Part shown: positions 25,818 to 38,580 of the stretch, piece after piece
Numbering within the stretch: the stretch's first letter is position 1
How the letters are laid out: each line of letters starts with the position of its first letter
DNA from: Hyperoodon ampullatus
Lineage: Eukaryota > Chordata > Mammalia > Artiodactyla > Ziphiidae
Assembly (NCBI GenBank): GCA_949752795.1
Contig: OX457075.1
Coordinates: forward strand, 620,001-684,000
DNA length: 64,000 nucleotides
Direction of reading: 5' to 3'
Position numbers and translations under genes: made by a program
The notes under the pieces: generated by a model
What the model was told of the DNA's origin: nothing
Databases searched by the model: none
The model's input: only the letters and a program-made list of their open reading frames with translations

Positions 25818-25975
25818 GACTTTTAAAATATAACACCAAAGGCACAATCCATGAAAGAATTGATAAGCTAGACTTCACTAAAATAGAAAATTTCTGCTCT
25901 GTGAAAATCACTATCAAGATAATGAAAAAAAAAGCCACAGAGTGGGAGAACACATTTATAAAAGACGCATCTTGT
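25818..25975 (+). mobile_element. Old L1 ORF2 fragment, part 2
   Basis: Continues the L1 of 24340-25616: CACCAAAGGCACAATCCATG, then GCTAGACTTCACTAAAATAG, then AAAGCCACAGAGTGGGAGAA. The pattern equals the segment near 50030-50130 of the young L1. The right boundary is approximate. Confidence 0.75.
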
Positions 25976-26512
25976 TTGGGTAAAGTGGCAACTTGCAAGC
26001 TTTTTACATGTACAACTGGTGTAATTTATTTTGGTATGTAGTATGAGGTACAGACTTTAGTTTTCAATGGGTGTGTAGTTTTCTAGGCATCAGTTTTAAA
26101 GGTTATAACCTGACTTTATCACAATCAAACTTCCCAGACATACTTAGAACTATTTGTGGATATTCTTTTCTGTTTAATTTGTATATGTGTTCATTCATGT
26201 AGTAATGCTACAATCTTTGAATTGTAGTGGCTTTATAGTTAAGTTATATAGCTGTCTGCTAATTAACAGATACTCAACTTCTAATAAAATTTATGACTTT
26301 TACCTGAATGCCTCCAGATTATGTTCTTCATTCAGAGTCTTTACTATTCACTCAATATAAATTCAGAGCTAATATACATTAAAAACTGAATTAAGGTTGC
26401 TAACATTTTTTAGTTTTCATCTATATTCTTAGGTTTAAAATATGAGAAAGTAATAGAATGCAACATTTTTAAAAACCTCTATTGACTCACATTTTCTATC
26501 TCTAATTAAAAC
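25976..26512. other. Unique sequence, nothing recognised
   Basis: AT-rich; no supported features. Confidence 0.4.
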
Positions 26513-26770
26513 AGAATACCATGGGCTTCCCTGGTGGCGCAGTGGTTGAGAGTCCGCCTGCTGATGCAGGGGACACGGGATCATGCCCAGGTCCGGGAGG
26601 ATCCCACGTGCTGCGGAGTGGCTGAGCCCGTGAGCCATGGCCACTAGGCCTGCATGTCCGGAGCACGTGCTCTGCAATGGGAGAGGCCACAACAGTGAGA
26701 GGCCCGCATACCGCAAAAGAAAACAAAACAAAACAGAAAAACAAAAAAACCCCAAACAAACGAGAATACC
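26513..26770 (+). mobile_element. CHR-type SINE with 8-bp direct repeats
   Basis: Sense CHR SINE: GGGCTTCCCTGGTGGCGCAG head (A-box region), GAGAGTCCGCCTGCTGATGC, a diverged B box (GGGATCATGCCC), CCGTGAGCCATGG, GGCCACAACAGTGAGAGGCC, and an A-rich tail with AAAACAAAACAAAAC patterns. Direct repeats AGAATACC at 26513-26520 and 26763-26770 bound the element. Confidence 0.92.
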
Positions 26771-27406
26771 CTGTGGAATATCTTTGCATCATTTACCTGG
26801 TTTCATTAATTCTGGCTGCTGAAGTTAATTTAAATTCACTCTGGTAAAATGAGAGCTCAGTATAAGCTTTTAGCATACTCAGTGCGACTTACAAATAGTC
26901 ACCTGCTAGGTGGTAAACAGTAAACAGTCTTGTTTATTGCAAATAATCTTAGCCAATAAATGTTATTTATGCTCCATTTAAGAATAAAGATGTTAATCTG
27001 AGATCACAAAATGATCTTTTTGTTAAAGCTAAAAGCAATTCCTCTTTGATTAGTTGCAAATGCAAATATTACCCAACTTCTTTCTCCTTCTTTGATAGTT
27101 GTATAGAAATAAAACTAAATGTAAGCCAAACCCACTACAAATGAAACTGCACTACAGGCCCAGTATCTTCAGTGATTTCTAGATGATATCTATGCTCAAA
27201 CCTTCATTCTATCCTCTCTTCCTAAACAAAATTGTTTTGTTTTGTTTTGATTTTTTGGTTTTGAGTAACTTTTATTACACAAGTGATTCGTATTCTTTAT
27301 AGAGAAATCATGTAATCAAATAATCCAAAAATAGATTAAAAAGCAGCCATAATTCCACCTCTCAGATATATTATCACTGTATCTATTTTACAGTATAGTT
27401 TTCTTA

Positions 27407-27715
27407 TATATATTGTTAATATCTTTATTGCAGTATAATTGCTTTATAAAGTTGTGTTAGTTTCTGCTGTATAACAGTGCATCAGCTATACGTACATATA
27501 TATCCCTATATCCCCTCCTTTTTGCGTCTCCCTCCCACCCTCCCTATCCCACCGCTCTAGGTCATCACAAAGCCACAAGCTGATCTCCCTGTGCTATTTG
27601 GCTGCTTCCCACTAGATAGCTATTTTACTAGGTAGCTATTTGGTAGTGTATATATGTCCATGCCACTCTCACTTCATCCCAGATTACCCTTCCCCCTCCC
27701 CATGTCCCTAAACAA
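27407..27715 (-). mobile_element. L1 3' UTR fragment, antisense
   Basis: The reverse strand matches the 3' UTR of the window's own L1 at 50900-51130. Shared words in plus orientation are CTCCCTCCCACCCTCCCTAT, TGATCTCCCTGTGCTAT, GGCTGCTTCCCACTAGATAG and GTGTATATATGTCCATGCCA. It is a 5'-truncated copy of the same or a related L1 family. Confidence 0.85.
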
Positions 27716-28851
27716 AATTTTAAGAAGATAGCCAAGATAAAATGAGAAACTGATTTAGACTTAGGTCCCAAATTTACAGCTTCAATGATTTAGGAAAATG
27801 CCTTGACAGCTATACTGAGCCTCAGTTTTCACATTTGTAAAAGGGTGAGGATTAAAAAAATGGATACTTCTGGAAATGCCTGTCATTCTGATTGGATATT
27901 TTTTAAATATTAACTGAAATTTAAATGTATACATTATAAAAAGAAGATGACAGAAAGGCCTATTATTTTATTACCCAGATAAACCCTGGTGGTCCACTGA
28001 TAGGAGAAGGGGTTTCTCTAAGTAGTCTTCTTCATCGTGATTTCTGGAAACTCCCTTCTTTAATCTGCTTTTGGAGGCAGCGGGTGACATTTTGGCAAGT
28101 TTTATTCAATTTCTTTATGCCTTGATTTTAGGAAAGAAGAATAGTAGCTGTGCTGAGCTCTGCCAGGTCAGATAGAATTTTGGACTATTCTCTTTCTCTG
28201 TCTTGTAGACAGCCACTGTCATTTGGTAAGCCATAAGCTTTCCTTTGCTTTGACTGTGGTTAGTGTGTTTGCTGGATTTCTAAAATATATTTTTAGTGTT
28301 TACTTGTTTAGATTGAAAAGATTTGGCTATATTTTTTTAAAGTTTATCCCTCCATTTTGGAAGGCCTTTTAAATTGTGATATTGCATGCAAGAGAGCTAA
28401 CAGAATTCTGGACTCCATATTTTCGTTTTTACCTTTTTTTTCCCTCAGACTTTGAACTAACAATGGCTAAGAACGAGAGGAACTCAGACCTGAATATTTT
28501 TTCCCTTGTCAAGCACAAAGAATATGGGAAAAAATGAAATTTTTTGCTCCTCTTCCTTTCCTCCTTTTTGGTCAGTTACCTTAGTCGTCCACCTCACTTT
28601 GTATTTCTAGCCTGGCTTCAGAAAGACCTGAATTTCATGAACTACACACTGTTGTAGTAGTAAATTGCTGGAAGGAATGGCGGCTTCATGGAATTATATT
28701 CGAGAAGGATGGTCCAGCCAATTTCCTCACTTCCACTGTGAAAGGAGTTCCCTATTCCTAAGAAAATGGACCTATGCCCAACTGACACAGAAGGTGAAGA
28801 TTTATCCCAGTGCATTTATATATGCAGTTATATATGTATATCTATTAAAAT

Positions 28852-28904
<53 letters not shown>

Positions 28905-31900
28905 GCCTAATGGAAATATCTAAGATGTTCTATTTTGTTTTTTTCTTTAATTTTACTTATAAAATTGTGACCATTTTTTAACTCAAAAGAGGAAATCCTT
29001 AAAAATTAATTAAGAAGACATTCTCGGTAGTCTAAGGTTCAGAGTGACTTGGCAGAGAAAATTGCTGAATGGTTAGATATGCTTGGCTATTGTAACACTT
29101 TACATTTGAGTTTCTCTTCCTTGAAATTACAAGAACTATGTGACTCAAGAGAAAGACTGATAATTAGGAATATTCTGCTTGCTTTTTTATAGCCTATTAA
29201 AGAACATTTTGATTAATTATTTGGAGCTCATAGGAAGAAACATTCATGATGTAACTTTTGAACAAGTAGTGTTGCAACACAAAGCTATGACTTAAAAAGG
29301 AAATTTGAAATGACCTATTTCTTTTGGCATCTCAATCCAGATATCTGTCAGTAAAATGAGTCACTTTTAGTCAAATGGGTGGTCAGCAATATAATATTTT
29401 ACTGTGAAGCTGAAAGATATCATTGCCAAACAGAGCATCTGCAGTGTTAACATCTATATTTGAGCATCTTTTGTTTTCCCAAGGGGTGCAAGTGAGGAGA
29501 AGGAAGGCAGGGAAATACACTTGAATAAAGCTTTTCAAGATGGAAAGAACAGAGAGCATTCCCAGAGGCAGGTCAAGTTCAACCCAAGAACAACTCTCTC
29601 AGTGTTTTCACAACTAGGTAAAATACAAGACCAGTAGTAACTCAGCTCTCAACTCAGTGCTGAAATCAAGCAGAAGGTTGTTAATATTGATACGGTTAAC
29701 ATACATCAAATAGGATTACTGAATTTCATGAATCCAAAAGTTCTCCACAGTGTTGACATTTCCTTACTGAACTCCCAGGATTGTTTGGTTTCAAAGGCTG
29801 TTGGGCTCAAGATGCATTTGGTTTTAAATAATCCTTCATAAAAAGTTCAACTTTCAGTCTAATATGATTGAAACCCACCTTGAGTGTGTCTTATAATGCA
29901 CTGAACTGGAAAGACTATGGGCATTGAATTATTCAAAACATGGGAGGCGAAGGAGTGATATGTGGGGAGGAGGTGATCAAAGAAATCAGTGCACTTGATA
30001 TGTCTTGTTATCTTATTTTATTTACCTTGTAGAACTCTTCCAAATATTAGAGGAAAGAAAGCAATATCAATTTTCACCTGTCATGTTCCACACTTCAATT
30101 ATTAATGAATGTCAAATTCAACCACAGTTTTCTGTACCACCTGCTCTGCAATAATATTTCTGAGCCTTTATTAAAAATGAAAAATTGTCATTGAATTTCC
30201 AAATATGATTCTGCAGTGGCTAATTCAGCTTGTTTTATTAATAAGCAAGCTCTGATGAGTAATACTAATTTAATATGCCAGCATGTAAGGTTAAAGTGTA
30301 AATTAATCCTGTCGAAGGTGATAAGATATGACTGCGATGTGGTGGTAGGGCACTCACCTTCCTGAACGAACCCTGCGACCACACAGTTCTCGGGAGAAAC
30401 CAGTATTGCATATAGTAGCAAATCTGATATAATTTTGCATGTCTCCTGTAGCAGTGGAATGCACACACACACAAACATGATCATGGGTGAAAAAACACAT
30501 GCACACCTTAGATGCTTACATTAATTTCTGAATATAGTTCTCTGGAAATAAAAAGCTTTACTGATGATTTATATTTTTATAGTTTATTGTTTTATCCATA
30601 CTAAAACACTTCATGAAATCACTTCCTGTTTTGTTGTCCATGGAATCCTTTCAATTTTGAGATGCTAAATATAAATCGAAATAATGATTATAGTCCTTGG
30701 CCATGAAAGACTAAGTTACAGAGAACCCGGTGACTGGAGGTCAGAGCTGCACAGAATTATTCTCTGCTCCAGAGACCATTAGAATATCACTGTACCCACG
30801 TAAGGATAGAATGCTGCTATTGAGAAACTAGCTCTCTTTTATTTCTACTAAAAGGAGAGAACAATAGGGGACCTTGGCTGCATGAGTGTATGAGACTTTC
30901 TCTGTTTTGTACAATAAGTCAAAAGCAATACATGAAATAGGCTCGCACCTTTTGTCTTTTGTACCCAGCTCCTTCCTGTATTGCTCCTGATCAATTACAC
31001 TTAAATCAACAAGAGTTGCTGGAACATTTTGACAGTTATGTTCCCCATACCCTGAAGCATTTTTAAAGGGTTACTGAGATAAAGCTATTTCAAAAATACT
31101 CCCTCCAAATTTTTTCAGGGTGGCATCAATGAAAGTAACTTAGAGGAAAAAAAACTCCACCTTGAGTTCCTGGCCTACCACTCTAAGGCCAGGTAAGCAT
31201 AAACCTTCATAGCAAAACCTAAGTTTGCTCCCAGTTGAGAATTTGGTTTCCATGGTCTTATATAATATGTATATGGAGACTTTAATTCCCTATAAGCCCT
31301 TTCCAAAGAGTGAATACAGTTCATCATTCGTAAGAGATGATGAAAATTACAATTTTGTTGAATAGGTGGAATATATATCACAGATAATATATATATTTAT
31401 TTTTAATATATATAAAATATATAAAGTTACTATTCAGAGTCCTAAAAGATGAATTTTCCTTACTTAGCAAGAATGAACAGTAACTTGATCTCTAAACAAT
31501 AAAGCACCTCGTCATAGCAGAATCAAACAAATATTTGATATCAGAATGAATTCACTGTTCAGGTGTAAAGAGGGAATAGCTTCAGTTTTCCTCTTTCGTG
31601 CACCCCATTATTGAATCCTGGACAAAGGGGATTTTCTTGACTTTAATCTAAAGGAGAAATGCTCACTTTTGTTGAGATGGAAATTGACAACCTCAGTAGG
31701 CAGAGACACTGTCTTCATTTGGCTGAATTCATGTTTCTTGTGATAATTCAAGGTGTAATAAGGTTTTCTCAGCCACTCCAAAATCTGAAAATGATAAGCA
31801 TCTCACCAGAGTTTCAGGATGGCCCATTACCTATTCTGTGGAAAGGATATTCAAAACACCATGCTTCATCAATGTCTTCTTTGACTTATTAATGAGTGGA

Positions 31901-32745
31901 CAACTACTGAGTTAAGGCAGTGTCTTATGCTTGCTTCAAAAAAATAATAAAAACAAAAAACCCCCACAAACACACAAAAAACTGTTAACAATGAAAACTT
32001 ATTATGCCAGGCCTTAGTACGGCCTGACTTGGAAATTTAGTTTCAGAGGCTTTTGTGACTATACCAAGGCAATAGGACCTAGGTGTATCTTATTCCCACA
32101 GGCCACCAATAAATATTTGCTTAACGGACAAAAAATTAATATATAGTATAGGAGAGAACCTGACAGATGCTTAACATGATTGTGATAGCAATGCCCAAAC
32201 TCATCTGTGATCAAACACTATGAAATTATCCTCCTAAGGATAAACTTATTACAAAAAAGAAGTGAAAATTCAATTATGGAGATACATTCAGTTTCAGTTC
32301 TGATATGCAAAAAGCTTGGGAGTTATCACTGTATCTTGCCCTTACAAGATAATGCTGTACAAAATGAAAATCAGTGACTTTTCTCAGACGTGATTAATAA
32401 AACATGTAACTATGAAATAATTTTAAAATGGTAATTATGTATGTGTATATATGTGTCACTGAAAAATCTGTGTCAAAGAAAACTGAGGCTATCAGTATAA
32501 ACTCATTTAACTTCTATCTCTTCTTACCTTTATTTCCTCCCAAACTTACCAGTACCCATCCAAATCGAAGAATACAAGTGATTTTTATATACTGTGCAAG
32601 TTTTTTTTTCTTATTCATATGTCCATGTTTCCCCAATTCTCTAAATTATTATCTACATCTTCAGGATCTCCTTTATCAGTTCCTTCATCTCAACATATAA
32701 AATATATTTCCTTCTCATTCTAAAAAATTCTTTTTTGCTAATTAT
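27716..32745. other. Long AT-rich stretch without recognised genes
   Basis: Apart from the TA microsatellite near 28880 and a few short CA or A-rich runs (for example about 30462-30476 and 31935-31990), nothing here could be assigned. No open frame exceeds about 100 codons, and none has splice-like borders that form a consistent model. Confidence 0.4.
28858..28902. repeat. (TA)n microsatellite
   Basis: Uninterrupted TA dinucleotide run of about 45 bp, with a TATATGTATAT-rich shoulder upstream. Likely polymorphic. Confidence 0.98.
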
Positions 32746-32749
32746 TTTC

Positions 32750-33440
32750 TCTTTTCATCCAAACTCCTTGAGAGTAGCCTATTCCCACTGTTTCACTAGC
32801 CCCGCCTGGCCCCCACAGACAGCCCTACACCCTCAATTTATTGCCATCTGGCTTTTTGTCCACCACTTCACTGAACTGCTCTAAGGTCACTGGGGACCTA
32901 ACTGCCCAAATCCAACGGACACTCACATTCTCTGAAGGATGACACTGTCATCTACTTCCTCCTTCTTGAAACTCTATCACCTCTCTCCTTCCCAGAATTC
33001 TTTCTCTGCTTATTACTTAAATGTTTTCAGTACTCACAATTCTCTGAAATCTCATCCACTTTCATGATTTTAATGACTGCTGATATGTGCTGATGACATA
33101 TCAAATTTTTATCTTTCCATGTCTTCACGTGCATGTCCAGTTATCTACCAGTTTGTCTTCTGAATTCTACAGGTGCTTTAAAATTCTAACACGTCCAGCA
33201 CTAAAGTCTTTTCCCCAATTCAGTTCTTTATCCCCTATTTCCAAACTCAATGATACCACCACCCATATTTAGTCACACAGATGGGGGTTCAGCCTCCACC
33301 TCCTACTTCTTCCTTACTTCCCAAGATCAAGTCTTGCTTGTAATTTCCTAAATACAATTAGAACTTATTTCCTCCCTTCATCTATACCTTATTTCAGACC
33401 CCTTTCTTCTTGCTATTACCTGGGCTAGAAGTTACCAAAT
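32750..33440 (+). mobile_element. L2 LINE internal (ORF) fragment
   Basis: Follows the L2 coding-region consensus order: CTCCTTGAGAGTAGC, GGGGACCTAACTGCCCAAAT, GACACTGTCATCTACTTCC, and a GCTGATGACATATCAAATTT segment (the region encoding the reverse-transcriptase A-D-D-like motif of CR1/L2 elements). Heavily diverged and not coding. It is from an earlier part of L2 than the 23275-24050 copy. Confidence 0.65.
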
Positions 33441-33985
33441 TGCTGTTTGGTGGAACCAGTTGTTAGACACTTCTATTAAAAAAGGACTCTAGAGTCAAAT
33501 AGCTTTGAGGATGGCTGTGTACCATATGCCTGTTGTGATGATCCAGAATGAACATTAGCCTACAGCAGGCCCACAAATCTGTACAGTAAAGAAACCTGAT
33601 TAACTTTACTTAAGCCAGGTTCTTCCTTCTGCCGGCCTATAAACCTCTCAGTAGGGTCAGGAGAGGAGGTGGCAGCGTGAAAGTCCCACTTGAAAATAAA
33701 AAAAAAACACTGCTTCTCAGAAGAGTGGGGCATAATTGTCTCCAGGCTTCTTCAAATTCCTCATCTATACTGACGTCAGTGGTCTAAAATGCCACCTGAA
33801 CTTGTCCTTTCCCTTCTTAGCTATTTTCTGAGGAAACCAGCTCCATGCACATGGGTGGCTAAGACCTGCTCTCCTCCTCCTCGCTGTCTCCTTTAGGGGC
33901 ACTTGCCACTGCCTGGTGACACTGCACTGATTCTACAGAGCCTGTGCCTGTGGTTCCATAACACACCCCTCGCACACTCACATCT
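33441..33985. other. Unique sequence, nothing recognised
   Basis: No supported gene or repeat. Confidence 0.35.
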
Positions 33986-33989
33986 CTGG

Positions 33990-34310
33990 ACTTCCGCTGT
34001 CCTCTCTGCCTTGAGTGTCCATGCCCTTCACCAGCTGACTCACTAGTTTTTCACGAGTCCTTTAAGACTTAGCTTAGGGACTGCCTCTTTCGATGACTTT
34101 TCTTTGCCTCACAGCTCCCCCTCTTCTTCCACAAACACTGACTAAACGCCCTGAATATGCCCGTCACAGCATGTCACGTGCAGGATGAGACATCTGCTGT
34201 GCATGTTCCCCTCTCACTCCACTGCTAAAGGGCCAACACTACATCTTGCTCATTGTTTCACTCCTCTAACACTCAACCCATGACTAATGAACTAACTAGT
34301 ACTGTAGTAG
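33990..34310 (+). mobile_element. Possible L2-like LINE 3' segment
   Basis: Weak resemblance to the L2 3' region (TCCTTTAAGACTTAGCTTAG, then a GATGACTTTTCTTTGCCTCA segment). Diverged; low confidence. Confidence 0.35.
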
Positions 34311-34654
34311 CCCTCTTAGTAACAATCAGGCAGGACTTTCTACAGGAAATCTGACACTCCAGGTTTTCTCTGATCTCACCTTTCACTCTGATTGAACTAA
34401 AGACTTATCTGTACATGTTTTACCAGGGAGACATAATTTAATCCAGAGACGTGTCATCACATACTCTTACATACTCTGCCATTTAAAAATTCTGCTCACG
34501 ATGGGGGAAGGAGACAGCTGTGCTTTCTGACAGCCCCACTGTTTTTGCACTTCTAGTGCTCACTGGCTTCTCTCTCAGTGCCTTCCTTAAACCCTTCTTC
34601 ACTTAACAAGGAAACAGGATGACAATGTAATTAAGAGCCTGGGTTCTGCCTATG

Positions 34655-34784
34655 TGTGAACAGAAACATAACCAAGGACATAGAGAATAGACTGGTGGTT
34701 GCCAAGGAGGAGGGTGTGGGAGGGTTTTGGATTGGGAGTTTGGGATTAGCAGATGCAAACTGGTGTATATACAGGATGGATAAA
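34655..34784 (+). mobile_element. L1 3' UTR fragment, part 1
   Basis: The left half of an L1 3' UTR: GAGAATAGACTGGTGGTTGC, then TTGGGAGTTTGGGATTAGCA and GATGCAAACTGGTGTATA. It is interrupted by a CHR SINE and continues at 35110. Confidence 0.75.
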
Positions 34785-35109
34785 CAAAAAGTTCCTACAT
34801 GGGACTTCCCTGGTGGCTCAGTGGTTAAGAATACGCCTGCCAATGCAGGGGATATGGGCTCAAGCCCTGGTCTGGGAAGATCCCACATGCCAGAGAGCAG
34901 ATAAGCCCAATGTCACAACTACCGTAGTCCAGGCACCTAGAGCTCATGCTCTGCAACAAGAGAAGCCACCACAATGAGAAGCATATGCTCCTCAACTAGA
35001 GAAAACCCACGTGCAGCAACAAAGGCTAAACACAGCCAAAAATAAATACATAAATAATACATTTATTTTTAAAAATGGATGTATTTAAAAAAACGCAAAA
35101 AGGTCCTAC
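34785..35109 (+). mobile_element. CHR-type SINE (longer form) with 14-bp target-site duplication
   Basis: Sense element starting GGGACTTCCCTGGTGGCTCA and ending in an A-rich tail after CACAGCCAAAAATAAATA. This long form carries GCAACAAGAGAAGCCACC and a second body segment (CCCACGTGCAGCAACAAAGG). Bounded by 14-bp repeats at 34785-34798 (CAAAAAGTTCCTAC) and 35096-35109 (CAAAAAGGTCCTAC), one mismatch. Inserted into an L1 3' UTR. Confidence 0.93.
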
Positions 35110-35275
35110 TGTAGAGCACAGGGAACTATATTCTATATCCTGTGATAAACCGTAATGGAAAAGAATATGAAAAAGAATGTATATAAATGTGTAACTGAGT
35201 CACTTTCCTGTACAGCAGTAATTAACACAACACTGTAATTCAACTGTAAGTCAATAAAAAATAAAATTTTAAAAA
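35110..35275 (+). mobile_element. L1 3' UTR fragment, part 2
   Basis: Continues 34655-34784: GAGCACAGGGAACTATATTC, CCTGTGATAAACCGTAATGG, then AACTGAGTCACTTTCCTGTA and an A-rich end. This is the terminus of an L1 3' UTR of cetartiodactyl type. Confidence 0.8.
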
Positions 35276-35299
35276 ATTGCCAGCAAAATAGTCACATAT

Positions 35300-35440
35300 G
35301 GGGAACTTCCCTGGTGGTCCAGTGGTTAAGACTTCGCCTTCCAATGGACGGGGTGAAGGTTTAATCCCTGGTCGGGCAGCTATGATCCCACATGCCTTGT
35401 GGCCAAAAAACCAAAATATAAAACAGAAGCAATAATATAA
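35300..35440 (+). mobile_element. CHR-related short SINE variant
   Basis: Starts GGAACTTCCCTGGTGGTCCA followed by GTGGTTAAGACTTCGCCTTC, has a tRNA-like B box (GGTTTAATCCCTGG), and ends GATCCCACATGCCTTGTGGC and an A-rich stretch. A distinct, shorter subfamily from the other CHR copies. Target-site duplications were not evident. Confidence 0.85.
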
Positions 35441-35552
35441 CAAATGCAATAAACACTTTAAAAATGGTTGACATCAGAAAAAAATCTTTAAAGAAAAAAT
35501 TCACATAAATCAGAAACAAATGAAAGATAATAAAGTCCATATATTAAAAAAA

Positions 35553-35740
35553 AAGAGCATGGGTTCGGGTCACATCACAACTTCCCATTTACTTATAGCT
35601 GTGTAATTCTGGGTAACTCACATAATGTCTCCTCAGACTGTTCATCTATAAAATGGGGATGGTAACAGTTCCCTACCTCAGAGCGTTGCTGTAATCCATA
35701 AACACGGTTAAGTGCCTTGGTAAATGCTTGAGGCTCTCTG
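35553..35740 (+). mobile_element. MIR SINE
   Basis: Ordered MIR matches: AGAGCATGGGTTCGGGTC, AGCTGTGTAATTCTGGGTAA, CATCTATAAAATGGGGATGG and CTACCTCAGAGCGTTGCTGT. Reasonably complete. Confidence 0.8.
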
Positions 35741-36131
35741 GTTATTGTGAATTAAAATATGTCAATGGCTTCTAGCCGTGTGATTTATAATAGTTTGATG
35801 TTTAACCAAATGGTAAAACTATTCCATTTATTATTCCCATCTCTTTTTAACCCTTACCCTGCTTTGTTGTTTATGTTTTCTCCCACCACAGAGTGCTAGT
35901 TCCAGGAGAGTAAAGGCTTTATTTTGTTAACTGCTGAAAGCAATACCACCTAGAAGAGTACTGTACATATGAAGCCCTAAGTAAACACTAGATGAATGAA
36001 TGATGCAGAGTGTTACAAGGAAAAGTACACCAAAACTTTCATTATAATAAAAAAGTATAGATATATCTTTCTCTAATGGTTTCCAGTCAAATAACTGAAA
36101 ACATCATATGCTATAATAAAAACATAAGTAG

Positions 36132-36137
36132 TTTATT
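36132..36137 (-). terminator. AATAAA polyadenylation signal candidate
   Basis: AATAAA on the minus strand about 41 bases after the stop codon of the terminal open segment at 36178-36715. The spacing suits the end of a short 3' UTR, which supports that segment as a last exon. AATAAA is common by chance in AT-rich DNA. Confidence 0.4.
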
Positions 36138-36177
36138 AAAATTTGAATGCAAAAACATAATTTTAAAAGATTTAGAC

Positions 36178-36715
36178 CTATGTTAGGCGTGATAGAGTAT
36201 GGATGCTTTCTTGAAATTCACAATCAGATCCAAGAGTATCCCTTTCAGAATGTCCTAGTAGATTGAATTTACTTTTAGTTGTCTTTGATGAAACAGTCAC
36301 TATTTTACCCTGTTTCTTAACAGAAATGTGTTTTTTTGAAGACTCACTTTTAATTGGTTTATTAACCAAAGAATTATTTTGCCCAATTCCTTTGCTTTTC
36401 TGCTTTACAGGTGAGTCAGAGCAGGAATGCAAGTCCTTCCCAGGTTGTTTCTTAGCAGAGTATTTTTTGGTATATTCACCTGCTTTGCTCATTTTCTCTG
36501 AAGAAGACCTGCTATTTCTAGATAATTCCTCTTCTTTTCTTTGACTTCCAGTTCCAGAAATGACGTCTGCTGAAGGAGAACATGTTCTAGCAATGAAATT
36601 TTCAAAAGACTCCTGCCGCTGCTCTGTGACTGGGACCCCCAGGTTGTCTTTAGAAGTTTCTAAGGCGTCCTGAGTAGACACTGGGACACGGAAGGAGTCG
36701 AGAGGCAAAAGAATC
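36178..36715 (-). CDS. Candidate terminal exon of an unidentified minus-strand gene
   Basis: A long minus-strand open segment encodes about 179 residues rich in Ser and Lys, ending S-I-H-T-L-S-R-L-T before TAG. Its composition looks natural and coding, with low-complexity polar stretches such as [11 protein letters not shown] and [14 protein letters not shown], typical of a disordered nuclear-protein tail. The open frame extends to a strong acceptor (pyrimidine run then CAG at 36742-36744). Only an AG at 36716-36717 keeps frame with the upstream candidate exon at 37686-37811, giving a seamless joint. An AATAAA follows the stop. I do not recognise the protein. It could instead be a pseudogene or chance. 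Confidence 0.5.
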
Positions 36716-37685
36716 CTAGCATCACCTGTAAGTTTCTGAAACTGGAGGGAAAAACAAAAGACAAGACAAAAATTCAGTGAGGAACAAAGCCAACCATTAA
36801 AAAGTAAAGTTCAAAACTTCAATGTTACTCTGTAATCTTATTATTAACACAGTCAATTGATTATTCAGAGCCAGTTGTTTTTGTAATTATATCTTGCCAA
36901 GTGATTCTCAGCTTAACCTAGCTATATCCAAGGCTATCTCTGCTACATTTTCAGACTTTGGTGATTGGGGTAGTTATTACCCATTTCCTTTCCCTCACTA
37001 AAAATAAAACCCTATTCTGTAAGATAATTAATTTCTTTTCTATCCTCCAGGCACATGTAAACACTATATAGTTTGTGACCAGACTGTGTTATCAAGCTGT
37101 CAGTTCCCAAAACCAGTCTGAGATTGGTTGATGGGAGCTCCAAGTAAGGCTAGAGGAAAAGCTGACAGGTTTTCCCCTTCCATTCCCATAACCAGGTGAT
37201 TCACTGTAATATGTTACCTATTAGCTATGTCTGGATTACTTATTTTTAAAAATTATATCAGTATGTGTACTTTCATTAGTGTTCCTTCATTGTAAGCTGA
37301 CTGCATACAAATAGAAACCTAGATAAAATATGAATAAAATAGACATTTATACAATTTAAAATCTGGAATATTTTCTCTAATGTCTTCTTTCTTCATTAAG
37401 GATAGTTTGCTTAACTCATAAATTTTCTAAAGAACTTCCACTCTCCTTATTTACAACAATACAGTATCATGAAATGGGCACACATTTACTAATCTCAAAT
37501 TTGGAAAGGATTCCAGAGTCTTCTACCTCCCGAGCATGTGAACTATTAGAGACTGATCATTATTGTTTTCTCCCTGACTTGGTCATTTCCTTTTTGCCAA
37601 TCATTCTTAGAATCATTAAGTTCTGTTCTGTCCATTTACTTGGATATTTTGCATTTGTCCTGGGGTACCCTGTTTTGATTCTCAC

Positions 37686-37811
37686 TTTCCTTCTTCAAGT
37701 GCCTTCTTTTCTTCTTTAGGTGGACTACTAACAGTAGAATTCATCTGGGGACGACATAGTAAAGGAAAATCTGACTGATCTATACCAGCCATTGTGGCCA
37801 GCTGCCCAAGC
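37686..37811 (-). CDS. Candidate internal exon of the same unidentified gene
   Basis: On the minus strand, a pyrimidine-rich tract ending CTCTGGGCCAG precedes 126 bases open in one frame: about 41 residues including [20 protein letters not shown] and a Lys/Glu-rich end ([12 protein letters not shown]). A GTGAGA donor follows. The phase fits the upstream candidate exon at 38785-38869 (AG plus G makes Arg) and the downstream one if its acceptor is at 36716-36717. Composition looks coding. Gene unknown. Confidence 0.5.
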
Positions 37812-38580
37812 CTGGCCCAGAGGAGGAAAGGACAAAAGACAAAGGTTATTATAATCACAGAAGAGCAATTTAGATTTCCCCAGACCTACAATCATGAAAT
37901 ATTTCTACAATGTTAAAAGCCAACATCCTACTCCAGACTACAAGCCTCTCTCTCCCCCAAATTCTCAGCCCTTTCCAGATTCATCCTCTAGGACACATTC
38001 CACTGTCTCACTAGCAGCTTCAACATGTACCATGAACCTCGTCCACTGCCTGTCACACCTCCATTCCCACACTTCTTTACCACCTTTCCTCCAGTTTCCA
38101 AGAATGTGTTTGTTCCTTCCTTCCCAACACCAACACCAATTCATTCACTGACAAAACACCACTCCATCAACTATCAATCTATACTTACCTCTTTCAGCAA
38201 AATTGTTCCCTGTTGAGAACCACTGACCTATATCACCCCTGCAGATTAATAATAATTTTTATGTCTAAGGCAAAGATAACTTTAATTCAAACTTATCAAA
38301 CAAGCAAAATAAGTGAAAGATAGGAAAATTCTTATGCATTCCCAAATATTTTCAAAGAAAAGTGCCTTCAATTTAGTCTTTACAAAACAACTATACCTAC
38401 TAATTACTCTGTCTACAGGTTACTCCTTTATAATGGGCTCCCCACTCTACCAAAGCATGCTTCCCTATTTGCATTTCTTAAAAAATAATTCCTCATTTTA
38501 AAAAGTCAAATATATTACCTATAATTACACTAAATTTGGCTAAATATAGCCACGTAAGTGATGAAAATTGCTCCAGTTCC

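Noticed and set aside
28665..28981. Open frames with I-Y-I-Y repeats
   Set aside because: Translations of the TA microsatellite.
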